Of a DNA stretch of 33,530 bases, positions 24,994 through 33,222 are shown one piece after another. This DNA is from Myxococcales bacterium. GTDB lineage: Bacteria; Myxococcota_A; Polyangia; Polyangiales; Polyangiaceae. Location: contig JAJZQG010000080.1 of NCBI GenBank assembly GCA_021847645.1, forward strand, positions 1 through 33,530, in the 5' to 3' direction. Each line of letters begins with the position of its first letter. The first letter of the stretch is position 1. Both the position numbers and the translations under genes were made by a program. Under the pieces are notes generated by a model. That model saw only the letters and a list, made by a program, of their open reading frames with translations, ran no database searches and was not told where the DNA came from.

Positions 24994-25593
24994 CTACGGC
25001 AGCTCATAGCTCTCCGTGAAGGGATTGCCTCCTAGGTTCACCAGGTACTGCGCCGTGAAGTCGCTGGCCGACGTCAAGATCGCGCAGGCGCTCTCGTTCG
25101 TGATCGCGACGAACGCGAAGCCGTTGCTCGGCACGCTCGTGGTGCTCACGGGCGAGTTGTTGGGCGAGCCGTAGCGCAGCGAGACCTGGATGCTCGAGCC
25201 GGTCGGGTTGAAGACCATGGCGTGAGCGCGGGTGCCGACGTTTCCCGTGGGGAAGATGACGGTGTTGGCCCGGGCCTCGGTGGACTTCGGCACGTTGACC
25301 GAGCGCGTGACCGATCCGGTCAGCAAGTTCACGGTGTGGCGAAGCATGACCGAGGTGTCGGTCGTGCAGGTCACGACCACCGAGGCGCTCCGGTTGCCCG
25401 CTTGCGAGAAGATGTTGCCGCTGCTGGCGAAGTGATCGGAGTTGGGCGTGACGGTGAACGTGGCAATGCCCGAGCCGTTGGCGTCCCGCAGAGTGAACGT
25501 GACATCCTCGCCGGTTGCGTTGCAGACCTCGAGGTACGCCGATTCGGTCATTTGACCCGTTACCGACTCAATCACGACATAGTGTGTCGACAT
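24994..25593 (-). CDS. Unrecognised 199-residue beta-rich protein, copy A
   Basis: I do not recognise this family. The 199 residues have no signal peptide, membrane span or charged stretches. They are rich in Ser, Thr, Val and Asn with alternating hydrophobic residues, as in beta-sandwich proteins. Three cysteines (24, 76, 170) are shared with copy B at 27174-27773, which aligns end to end without a gap at about 63% identity counted by eye. The best conserved parts are the start MSTHY-VIESVTGQ, LRHTV, VPKST, AHAMVFNP and the end NPFTESYE-P. ATG 25593 has GGAGGGG upstream. It begins 101 bases after the stop of a lipoprotein gene and is convergent with the DUF58 operon. Secretion, if any, would need an unconventional route. 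No function is proposed. Confidence 0.8.
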   Translation of the reverse strand: MSTHYVVIESVTGQMTESAYLEVCNATGEDVTFTLRDANGSGIATFTVTPNSDHFASSGNIFSQAGNRSASVVVTCTTDTSVMLRHTVNLLTGSVTRSVNVPKSTEARANTVIFPTGNVGTRAHAMVFNPTGSSIQVSLRYGSPNNSPVSTTSVPSNGFAFVAITNESACAILTSASDFTAQYLVNLGGNPFTESYELP

Positions 25594-25693
25594 CCTTGCC
25601 CCTCCGGTCCCCAGAACCTGCCCTTCGGTGCTGAGCGTGCTGCGTCATCGCGGCGCACGCAGGCGACATCATAGCCCGAAGCGCAGGGCGCCG

Positions 25694-27064
25694 TCAGGGC
25701 GTCGTGCAGTTGATCGCGACGAGGTAGTGACGGCTGTTCGCCGTCGAGTAGAATTCCACCGCGAGCCGGCCGGCGCCGTCGCCGGCCAGCGCGTACTCCC
25801 CCGAAGCGCGTGTAGCCGTGTCGCACGTGACGCACATCTCCTCGCCAACGGGGCTCAGGTCCAGGTCGAAGCGTTGGGCGTGGATGTCTCCCGCGAAATC
25901 GGTTCCCATCTCGATCCACGTTACCAGCAGCGTCTGTCCGTCGATCAGGAGCTTGGGGAACGCCGGGTAGCCCGCGTTCGTGGCAGGCTGGCTGGACACC
26001 AAGATGGAGGTTGGCGACCGGAGCGCGCCGGACAGCGCGTCGAAGCCATTGATAACGACGGACTTCGCGGCCGAGTCGAGCCTGACCCACGCGACGTAGA
26101 ACTGGCGACCCACCGACGTGATCGCCGGTGGCGCTTCGGCTGCTCCCCATGGCGGGTTGAGCTGCGGTGTCGCGAACACGAAGCTCGCGACCTGGTTCAT
26201 GTCGCGGTCGAAGGTCTGCAGCGCGCCTCCGTTGGCCGTGAGGGTCGCCATGCCGAAGCGCTCGGCATCCGGGGCCCATGAGCAGTCGGCGCCGCGGCTG
26301 TCCGGCAAGGTGTCGTCCACCCGCAGGCGCTCCGGCGTCGCATTGAAAAGTTCCACGCGCATCGGGTCCAGGTCCGCGGACGAAAGGATGGTCGGCACCA
26401 GAAGGCGTGAGCCGGTGTCGTCGAGCGCCGCGCTCGTCACGCGCGGCAGGCTCGTCGCAGTCGCGACCAGGCCCGAGGCTTCAGCGCCCACGAACGCGGC
26501 TGTCGCGGGCTCGAACCGTCGGACCGTCGTGACGGCTTGTGCCGGACTCGCGTTGTATCGGCCGTAGGCCACAAGCCAGCCGGAAGCCAAGGGCACCATG
26601 CGCGGAGGCGCCAGGAAGTCCCCTTGCACCGCGATCTGGTCGAGCACGACATCCTGCGGATGCGCGAGCATTCCCGCGTCGTCGACTTCATTGAATACAA
26701 GCCGATCGGGCGCGCCGATCATCGTCGCCCAGCGCTTGCCCGCTGGCGTCGAGACGCGTGCGAGCACGGTGGGGGAGCCGTAGTTGATCGTGGCCGGAAC
26801 CAGCGCCTGGTCGAAGAGGCACGTGCCTGACGGGGCGGCGCCCTCGCCGGCCGTGGCGCCATCGTTGGCGTCGGAGTCCGCGCCTTCCGCGTTGGCATCG
26901 GCGCTTCCCGCGTCGGTCCGGCCTCCCAACTCTGCCTTCTTGTCGCCGATCTGCGCCACATACTCGCAGCCCACCACCGTCGACAATGCGGGTATCACCG
27001 GGACGACAAGAAGCGCCCTGGAGAACAACCCCGCTCCTGCCATGCACATGGACCGGCAACGCAT
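25694..27064 (-). CDS. Uncharacterised lipoprotein, 456 residues
   Basis: This is an envelope lipoprotein with no family I can name. The signal peptide AGLFSRALLVVPVIPALSTVVGC ends at a lipobox with Cys33. Starts at Met1, Met6 or Met8 are all possible, because no clear ribosome site is present. An Asp/Ala/Gly-rich spacer (about 46-77) links the lipid anchor to the mature domain. That domain has propeller-like beta segments such as GWLVAYGRYN, RQFYVAWVRLD, QTLLVTWIEMG and GRLAVEFYS. Four further cysteines follow in the mature part, including a CVTC pair. A partial, decayed relative of its first residues occurs at 28345-28611. It lies between two 199-residue paralogues on the same strand and is probably co-transcribed with copy A, 101 bases downstream. 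Confidence 0.8.
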   Translation of the reverse strand: MRCRSMCMAGAGLFSRALLVVPVIPALSTVVGCEYVAQIGDKKAELGGRTDAGSADANAEGADSDANDGATAGEGAAPSGTCLFDQALVPATINYGSPTVLARVSTPAGKRWATMIGAPDRLVFNEVDDAGMLAHPQDVVLDQIAVQGDFLAPPRMVPLASGWLVAYGRYNASPAQAVTTVRRFEPATAAFVGAEASGLVATATSLPRVTSAALDDTGSRLLVPTILSSADLDPMRVELFNATPERLRVDDTLPDSRGADCSWAPDAERFGMATLTANGGALQTFDRDMNQVASFVFATPQLNPPWGAAEAPPAITSVGRQFYVAWVRLDSAAKSVVINGFDALSGALRSPTSILVSSQPATNAGYPAFPKLLIDGQTLLVTWIEMGTDFAGDIHAQRFDLDLSPVGEEMCVTCDTATRASGEYALAGDGAGRLAVEFYSTANSRHYLVAINCTTP

Positions 27065-27173
27065 AGGCCGATAGTAGCCCCGGTCGATTCATGAGTCCAG
27101 TGCGGTTCGTGGAAAGTCTGCGGAACAACCGCGGCACCGCGGATGCCCTGTTGGACCGCGCCCCGCGCCGTCC

Positions 27174-27773
27174 CTACGGCACTTCGTAGCTCTCGGTGAA
27201 AGGATTGGTGTCCTGCTTGACCAGGTACTGCGCCGTGAAGGCGCTCGACGACGACAGAATCGCGCAAGCGTTGGCGGTCGCGATGGAGATGAATGCGTAG
27301 CCGTTGGTCGGGACGGTGGTGTAGCTGACCGGCGTGCTGGCCGCGGTGCCGTAGCGCAGCGCCACCGAGATGCTTGTCGTGTTCGGGTTGAAGACCATCG
27401 CGTGAGCGCCCGAGCCGATGCTGCCGGTGGGAAAGACGATGGTGGTCGCGAGTGCGTCGGTGGACTTTGGGACGGCGACAGCGCGGGTGACCGAGTTGGT
27501 CAGCGAGGTTACCGTGTGTCGAAGGATGACCGACGTGTCCACCGTGCAGGTCACGACGAGAGCAGCTGTCGCGTTGGTCGTGTACGCAAACAGGTTGCCG
27601 CTGGTGACGAAGTGGTTCGCGTTGGGGGCGACGTCGAACGTTGCTACTTGGCCTCCGCTCGCATTTCGCAGCGTGAAGGTCACCGTGGTCCCCGACGTGT
27701 TGCACACCTCGGCGTACACCGATTCCGATGGTTGCCCGGTCACCGACTCGATTACCGCATAGTGTGTGGACAT
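27174..27773 (-). CDS. Unrecognised 199-residue beta-rich protein, copy B
   Basis: This is the paralogue of the gene at 24994-25593, with identical length and gapless alignment (about 126 of 199 residues identical by eye count). It keeps the start MSTHYAVIESVTGQ, the three cysteines, VPKST, AHAMVFNP, FTAQYLV and the end NPFTESYEVP. Differences are concentrated in surface-like Ser/Thr/Asn positions, and both frames are intact, so both copies appear to be under selection for protein sequence. ATG 27773 has a strong AAGGAGG ribosome site. The DNA upstream, where copy A has its lipoprotein, holds only a decayed lipoprotein relative at 28345-28611. No signal peptide is present. Function unknown. 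Confidence 0.82.
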   Translation of the reverse strand: MSTHYAVIESVTGQPSESVYAEVCNTSGTTVTFTLRNASGGQVATFDVAPNANHFVTSGNLFAYTTNATAALVVTCTVDTSVILRHTVTSLTNSVTRAVAVPKSTDALATTIVFPTGSIGSGAHAMVFNPNTTSISVALRYGTAASTPVSYTTVPTNGYAFISIATANACAILSSSSAFTAQYLVKQDTNPFTESYEVP

Positions 27774-28344
27774 GGCATTGCCTCCTTCCGCCGAACCCGT
27801 GGTAGCCGCCTGCCGCGCGAGGTATTCGCACCGAGGCGATCCCTTCAGGATACGCCGAGGACGCCATGTTTGTCACGGACGGGTGCGGTCGACGATTGCG
27901 AGGCGGGCCGACCCCTGCAGCGAGCCGCGCGTCTACATGGCGGCCGCACCCGAATCGACCGAAAACGGTCCCGGCCCCGTCGAAGCCGGCCGCGGTGGCC
28001 CGCGAGCACGCAAACGCGCGCCGTCGGATCCGTCGTTCGGCCGACCAGCGCTCGATCCCGCCGCGAAGGAGATCTTTTCGTGTCCGGAGCGCTCGAGTCG
28101 TAAATATGGCAGACGTCGATCCCCGAATGAGCGCTCCTGGACCCGTCGCAGCCGCCCGCGTCCGCTTCCCCAGCGCTGGTCCGGCCGTCGCGGCCACTCC
28201 TTTTCTCCGGCAGGAGCGCCCCGCACAGCAACAGAGGCCCTTGTTCGTGAAACGTGTGCTGATCTGGACATCGCAGTTGCCTGCGTCACGACTTTGCGTC
28301 CCGTTGAGATGCTTGCGGTCGCCTTCGGCGGGCCGGACCGCGCG
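27774..28344 (-). other. Intergenic region upstream of copy B, no supported gene
   Basis: These 571 bases hold overlapping Arg/Pro-rich frames on both strands and nothing with a domain. By position this should be where the body of the duplicated lipoprotein gene once lay. I could not recognise further pieces of it here. AAGGAGG just upstream of 27773 serves copy B. Confidence 0.5.
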
Positions 28345-28611
28345 TCACCGCAGTTGGCTCCGGGCTCGTCGGAATCCGGTCCGCAGCCGGAGTGCAGCAC
28401 GCGGCTTGCGCCCCCTCGGCGTTGGCTCCCGGACCCGCTTCGCCGTCGCGACTCGGCGCTGGGAGTCGACCGCGAGCAGGTAGTCGCTGCGCACCCAGGC
28501 CACGAAGAACTGGTGGCCCACGACTCCAGGCAACGCGCGGAGCAGCAGGGCAACAGGCAGCACGAGCGAGCACAACCCGGCTCCCGTCACGCACGTGGAC
28601 CGGCAACGCAT
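28345..28611 (-). pseudogene. Decayed relative of the 25694-27064 lipoprotein gene
   Basis: Reading from ATG 28611, the first residues MRCRSTCVTGAGL follow the intact gene's MRCRSMCMAGAGL. A signal-peptide-like stretch (LVLPVALLLRALPGVVG) follows, as in the intact protein. The lipobox cysteine is gone, and the sequence jumps directly to HQFFVAWVRSD, which corresponds to RQFYVAWVRLD deep inside the intact protein. After that the frame loses similarity. In a second frame at about 28409-28426 an ANAEGA segment recalls the spacer region of the intact gene. The DNA around both starts is also similar (GGACCGGCAACGCAT on the plus strand). I interpret it as an internally deleted, frame-disrupted copy left after a tandem duplication. 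Confidence 0.68.
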
Positions 28612-29248
28612 CGGCCATGCGTACCTCGCGCCGATTGCAGCTTGCAGGGTAGATGCCGGAAGCAGCGGGGAGAGTCCGATGCCCACCCGCGCAGGCGAAA
28701 GGACCGTTGCGGCGGCGGCGACGTTTCCTCGCCCAGTCACGCCTTGCCCTCCCGAAGACGAGCGATCAACTGCACAAGGGATCGCCTCGCGAACGCGCAC
28801 CGCGGCCTGCGGCAAGTCCAGGTCGGGCGTCTCCACCGGCGGGCTTCTTGCGCTGGATTGACCGCGGCAGGGCGGCTGGCTCTTCTAGCGGGGCAGGGCC
28901 CCGGCCCAAGTTGGGGGCTGTCGCTCCCACGCTCCCGTTGGTCGCTGCCCCCGCGGTCAGGCAGGGCATCGCCAAGACCGAATGCCGTTCGAGTTCTGCC
29001 TTGACGAAACTTGACTCCATCAGCGCAACTTCTCCGGCCCAAGCAATCTAGTCCCCGGCAATCTCATCCTATCTACTCTCTGTGACGGGGAGCGCGCACC
29101 GCGTGCGAGGATGTTCCGAGCCGGCATCGCTGAAGCTGGGTAGGCTCGTCGATGGAGATGACCCGCGCTGCCGCACGTGCTAGGCAAGGGCAATTCCCGC
29201 TTGAGCTGGCCGGCTCGGCGCCGACGCCAGCGAGGCATGGAGGCTGCG
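28612..29248. other. Intergenic region, no supported gene
   Basis: These 637 bases separate the pseudogene from the VWA lipoprotein gene, read divergently. One minus-strand frame (28766-29020, start MESSFVKAELERHSVLAMP) looks slightly more protein-like than its neighbours but has no domain and no ribosome site. GGAGG at 29239-29243 is the VWA gene's ribosome site. Confidence 0.5.
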
Positions 29249-30940
29249 ATGAAAGCGTCTCGATCGTTGCATTGTAGATCTGCTCGCGTCATGCTTCGCA
29301 CGGCTGCGTTCGCATTATGGCTGAGCGGGTGCGCTTCAAGCGGTTCGGCCGACAACACGGCCTACAATACCGGCGGGTCGAAGGACGGGGGCGCAGACGC
29401 TACGGCTACGGACGGGGCGGTGTTCGACGCCCAGTGGTCGGATGCGGACCAGTGCTACGGCGGCTGTTCGGCGTACTGCACCTCCAAGGTCCAGGCGGAC
29501 GGCACCTGCGTGGGCTCGACGTGCGTCTGCTCCAACTTGGGGTCGAGTTGCGGGAACACCGCCGCCACCGCGGTATGCTACTCAGGGCCGTTGGGCACGG
29601 CGGGGATAGGAATCTGCAGACCGGGAATCACGACTTGCCAGGGCGGCGAGTTGGGCACGTGGGGCCCCTGCGAGGGAGAGGTTCCCCCGACCGCGGAGGT
29701 CTGCGACGGGTTGGACAACGACTGCGATGGTGTCGTGGATCCGGTCGGCGTGTGCCCGCAGGTCGATGGCTGCGCACCGGCTACGAGCTGTGATCCTCAA
29801 CAGTACCAGTGCGGGCAAGCACCGGATGGTTGCGGCGGGCTTGTCAAGTGCAGCGATTGCCCAAGCTCCGAAGTGTGCGTGGGTCACACTTGCTGCGTAC
29901 CAACCCACTGCGGTCCAGGCCAGTGCGGGCAGATGCAAGATGGGTGCGGGTCGGTGCTGAACTGCCCAGACTGCGGTGCTCCGGAGGTCTGTGGTGGTGG
30001 GGGAGTGCCCAACGAATGCGGGATTCCCGGAACCGGCGGCTCGGGTGGCTCGGGTGGCTCGGGTGGCTCGGGTGGCTCGGGCGGCTCGGGTGGCTCGGGC
30101 GGCTCGGGCGGCTCGGGTGGCTCGGGCGGCTCGGGTGGCTCGGGCGGAGCATGCAACAACGTTCCGGTTCTCTTGGCTCTCGACCGGTCTGATTCGATGG
30201 CGTACAAGCCCGACGGGACTGCCATCTCGAATCCGGCGAACGCATCGAGGTCCAAATGGGCGCTTCTGGCTAGCGCTGTCAACGCGCTGCCCGGCTGGCT
30301 GCCGATCGCGTACGGCGTGGAGCTCTTCCCGCACGAGGACGGCACCTGCCAGAAGCTGCCGGCGATTCTCAACACGTACAGTCCTGCGCTCACCGACTAT
30401 CAGTTGAACACAACGTCCCATTGCAGCGGCAACTCCGACGTGAAGTTGCCGCCGTTGTCGGCGAGCTATTTGCCCACGCTGCTCAGCACGATTGTGTCGG
30501 CGAGCACGACCTTGCTGTGCTACGGGACGCCCACCCTCAACGCGCTTTCGATTGCCCAGCAGACGTTGTCCGCGTACAACACTCCCGTGAAGTATGTGGT
30601 GTTCGTTACCGACGGGAAGCAGGGGTGCGGGGAGTCGAGCGACACGGTCTGGGCCCAGATTCAATCTATGAGAAACGTGGGCATCTACACGGTTGTCGTG
30701 GGGTTCGACGGCTCCGGAGCGCTCAATACCGGCACCGCCAAGCAGCACTTGAGCGACTGGGCATGTGGCGGGGGCAAGCCGGTCCCCCAGTACGCCCATT
30801 GCTGCGACGCGACCGGGCACTACAACACGTCGGCCTGCGGGACAGGTGCCGGCAACTCCACGTTCTACTTCTCGTCGACATCGGACGGGTCGGACCTGAA
30901 CGGTGTCATGCAGACCCTCATCACGAACATCTGCCAGTAG
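29249..30940 (+). CDS. VWA-domain lipoprotein with metal-binding motif and Gly-Gly-Ser stalk
   Basis: This is a predicted surface lipoprotein of 563 residues. I chose ATG 29249 because GGAGG lies 5 bases upstream, whereas the ATGs at 29237 and earlier lack one. The lipobox LSGC places the lipid on Cys28. A Cys-rich region (about 65-255) includes the MopE-type calcium/metal motif CDGLDNDCDG beginning at Cys152. Two CGQxxDGCG...C repeats of the kind found in myxobacterial surface proteins follow. Twelve exact Gly-Gly-Ser units then form a stalk. The VWA domain starts at about 305 with a complete MIDAS D-x-S-x-S (Asp312, Ser314, Ser316), GTPT and VTDG, so divalent-metal-dependent ligand binding is plausible. 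Its last 80 residues, from GFDGSGALNTGTA on, are nearly repeated by the partial gene at 33223-33530. The ligand is unknown; adhesion is an inference. Confidence 0.88.
   Translation: MKASRSLHCRSARVMLRTAAFALWLSGCASSGSADNTAYNTGGSKDGGADATATDGAVFDAQWSDADQCYGGCSAYCTSKVQADGTCVGSTCVCSNLGSSCGNTAATAVCYSGPLGTAGIGICRPGITTCQGGELGTWGPCEGEVPPTAEVCDGLDNDCDGVVDPVGVCPQVDGCAPATSCDPQQYQCGQAPDGCGGLVKCSDCPSSEVCVGHTCCVPTHCGPGQCGQMQDGCGSVLNCPDCGAPEVCGGGGVPNECGIPGTGGSGGSGGSGGSGGSGGSGGSGGSGGSGGSGGSGGSGGACNNVPVLLALDRSDSMAYKPDGTAISNPANASRSKWALLASAVNALPGWLPIAYGVELFPHEDGTCQKLPAILNTYSPALTDYQLNTTSHCSGNSDVKLPPLSASYLPTLLSTIVSASTTLLCYGTPTLNALSIAQQTLSAYNTPVKYVVFVTDGKQGCGESSDTVWAQIQSMRNVGIYTVVVGFDGSGALNTGTAKQHLSDWACGGGKPVPQYAHCCDATGHYNTSACGTGAGNSTFYFSSTSDGSDLNGVMQTLITNICQ
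30035..30142 (+). repeat. Twelve tandem 9-bp repeats encoding Gly-Gly-Ser
   Basis: The unit GG(T/C)-GGC-TCG is repeated 12 times without interruption inside the VWA lipoprotein gene. Only the third base of the first codon varies (T or C). Being a multiple of three, slippage would lengthen or shorten the stalk without shifting the frame. Confidence 0.97.
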
Positions 30941-31058
30941 TTGCCGTCATTCATCCAATGGCGGCCGACGTAGGGGCGCCAGCGCAAGGGTGCCTCGCCG
31001 GGTGCTCGGTCGCGCGAGGTCGTCCGGGCGACGGTCGCGCGCGGAGCAGTGCCGGAGC

Positions 31059-31346
31059 TCAAGACTTGCTCAGGGTCTTCCAGCCAATCACCGCCGCGAC
31101 AGCAACGGCGACGACCAACGCCAGCACGGCGGGGACGAACCGGGACAGGACGGCGAAGACGATGAAGGGTGCGATGAAGGCGAGATTACCGACGTGATTG
31201 CGACCCGCCGGCGAGGCGTGGCGCGCCATCTGGATCTGGGCGGCCGCGACCTGTCGCCTCAACTCGTCCATGTGTGCTTGTCGTTCTTCGAGAACCCGCC
31301 GCACGCTCGGCTGCTCGCCGGGCGATCGAAAGGGTTGCTGGTCCAT
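31059..31346 (-). CDS. Small membrane protein, 95 residues
   Basis: I do not recognise this family. The N-terminal half is hydrophilic and probably helical or coiled coil (about 15-40, RRVLEERQAHMDELRRQVAAAQ). The C-terminal half has two closely spaced membrane segments (about 52-69 and 71-89), forming a hairpin with a short Arg-Phe-Val-Pro turn, and ends in WKTLSKS. With a lysine-rich end it would place both termini in the cytoplasm. ATG 31346 has GGAG upstream. The gene is convergent with the VWA lipoprotein and divergent from the lipoprotein at 31502, with 155 bases between starts. It may be a membrane tether or small regulator, but nothing here shows that. Confidence 0.72.
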   Translation of the reverse strand: MDQQPFRSPGEQPSVRRVLEERQAHMDELRRQVAAAQIQMARHASPAGRNHVGNLAFIAPFIVFAVLSRFVPAVLALVVAVAVAAVIGWKTLSKS

Positions 31347-31501
31347 GGTGGATTCTCCGGGTCGGCCTGGTAGCTACAATACGCGGCGATTCATCTCGAG
31401 GCAAGTGGCGGCTGCGGCGTGGGCTTGGAACGGATTCGAAGCCCTACTGAGCTCGGCGGGTTGCTTGACACTCGGGCTGCCGGAAGCTTGAATCTCTCCC
31501 C

Positions 31502-33121
31502 ATGGGAAGAACACACCGCGTCATAGGCTTATGTGCTTGGTCTCTGGTCATCGGCCTGGCGTCGAGCTGCGATTCGGGGCCGGAGACCGCAGGGCCTGGT
31601 GGACGCGCCGACGCGGGTGGCGGCGCTGCGGGCAATTCCGAGGGTGGAGTCGCAGGAGCGGGAGCGTCGGGCGGTTCGCCGACGCCGGATGCGGGCGGAG
31701 CTGGGGGGGCGGCGACGCCGGACGCCGGAGGAGCCGGCGGCTCCGGTCTGGGCGGGAGCGGCGGCAATTGCACGCCCACGCAACCCGCGGAAAGCAACTG
31801 CGACGACGGCCTCGACAACGATTGTGATGGGCAGGTCGATTGCGCAGACACCGATTGCGCGGGGCTCCCCTGTGGCGAAGGGAAGATATGCCAGGGAGGA
31901 GCTTGCGCGGCCGCCCCGCTCCTGCCGTCGACCTGCACCATCGTGGCATCGTCGCAACGAGTCGTGCTCGACAACGCGCATATCAAGGTGGGCGTGTCCT
32001 ATCGCTGGGGAGGAGCTGTCGACCACATCGTGTTCGACAAGGGCGGTGGCACCTGGACCGGTGAGATGGTCGCCAACGGCAGCGAAAACAGCATCGACGG
32101 GGCCGGCCTTCTGCTGCAGGCGGCGTTCTGGCGGGTCGGCAATGGCAGCGTGAGCTACGACGATCCGGCGTTCGCCGTGGCCAACGACAAGCAAGCCTAC
32201 GAGCAAGTCGCCCCTCCGAACTCGATGCAACCGGCGTGCATGAACGCCAAGAGCTCACAACCGGTCGCTTGGAACCCGACGCAGGGCGGTTCGCAACCAG
32301 GATGCTCGCCCGGCGACAACGGCTTCTCGGCGACCAACTGCTTCGGCGCCGGCACACCCGCCGGAGAGGTCTGCGAGGCAACGCCCGCGTGCCTCAACGG
32401 CGCAAGCGTCAAGTTCACCAGCAAGTACGTGCCATGGTATCCGCTCGACGGCGTCTATGCAGTCTATCCCCAGCTGATCAACGAGCCCAACGTCTGGGAG
32501 GACTCCACCGTAACCTTGTCGTCGGTCTCGGACCGGGCCGCGAGCATCGACTTCCAGTCGCGATTCCGCTTGAGCCGAAAGGACGCGAACGGCGCCAACG
32601 TGCATGAAGCGTTCGTCGTCCAGGCGCAAGAGCGGATCCTGTTCGGCGCCGCGCAGATGACGCGGACCTATGTCTACGATCCTCTCGACACCACCGATCC
32701 CTGCTACCACATGAAGCTGCGCGCCTCGTTGCCCGCATGGGGTGCCAGCACCTCGGACGGCTGGCGCGGCCCGCTGGAAGCGGCCGGCAAGTGGAAGCCG
32801 TACGTCATGATGTCGGACGCCGCCTCGTCCTTCTACGTCTTGATGTACAACGAGCAGAACGATGCCAACGCCGCGATGGCGCGAAGGCTGATCGCGTTCG
32901 CCGCGGACCCCGCGAACCAGGTGCCGGGCAACGTCATGGGCTTCGCCACATTCTTCTACAAGACGCCAAGGGGCGACGGCACATGCGAGCCCGGCCTGTC
33001 GACGGACTACTGGTCCGCGCCGGTCGTCAGCCATCTCATCGTGGGGCGGAGCGAAGAAGACGTGATGGGCGAATTGCGTCGCGTCTCCCATGGATCGCAG
33101 GGCGTGCGCGAATGCCCGTAA
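31502..33121 (+). CDS. Lipoprotein with CDxGLDNDCDG motif and uncharacterised C-terminal domain
   Basis: This is a 539-residue predicted lipoprotein. The signal peptide RVIGLCAWSLVIGLASSC puts the lipid on Cys23. A Gly/Ala/Pro-rich spacer (about 24-95) contains two TPDAGGAGG units. The metal-binding motif CDDGLDNDCDG begins at Cys100 and is followed by CADTDC and further cysteines. The large domain from about 145 onward is beta-rich (RVVLDNAHIKVGVSYRWGGAVDHIVFD). It contains WNPTQGG at 257-263, a motif I loosely associate with secreted beta-sandwich proteins that may act on or bind glycans. That association is weak recollection. No catalytic residues can be named. The ribosome site before ATG 31502 is weak. 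The gene is convergent with the partial VWA gene to the right. Confidence 0.8.
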   Translation: MGRTHRVIGLCAWSLVIGLASSCDSGPETAGPGGRADAGGGAAGNSEGGVAGAGASGGSPTPDAGGAGGAATPDAGGAGGSGLGGSGGNCTPTQPAESNCDDGLDNDCDGQVDCADTDCAGLPCGEGKICQGGACAAAPLLPSTCTIVASSQRVVLDNAHIKVGVSYRWGGAVDHIVFDKGGGTWTGEMVANGSENSIDGAGLLLQAAFWRVGNGSVSYDDPAFAVANDKQAYEQVAPPNSMQPACMNAKSSQPVAWNPTQGGSQPGCSPGDNGFSATNCFGAGTPAGEVCEATPACLNGASVKFTSKYVPWYPLDGVYAVYPQLINEPNVWEDSTVTLSSVSDRAASIDFQSRFRLSRKDANGANVHEAFVVQAQERILFGAAQMTRTYVYDPLDTTDPCYHMKLRASLPAWGASTSDGWRGPLEAAGKWKPYVMMSDAASSFYVLMYNEQNDANAAMARRLIAFAADPANQVPGNVMGFATFFYKTPRGDGTCEPGLSTDYWSAPVVSHLIVGRSEEDVMGELRRVSHGSQGVRECP

Positions 33122-33222
33122 CGCGTTCCGCGAGTGGGTACATGACGCGAGGGACGCTTCGGCAGCTCTGCCGAGGCTGGCCTTGACGGCGACACTATCT
33201 GGAGCTTCGGCCGTAGGGCGAG

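Noticed and set aside
28766..29020. Minus-strand 84-codon frame starting MESSFVKAELERHSVLAMP
   Set aside because: The start looks protein-like but the rest turns into Pro/Arg/Gly-rich sequence, and there is no ribosome site or family match.
30035..30142. Considered as a CRISPR-like or intergenic satellite repeat
   Set aside because: The 9-bp units have no spacers and translate in frame to Gly-Gly-Ser inside a VWA gene.
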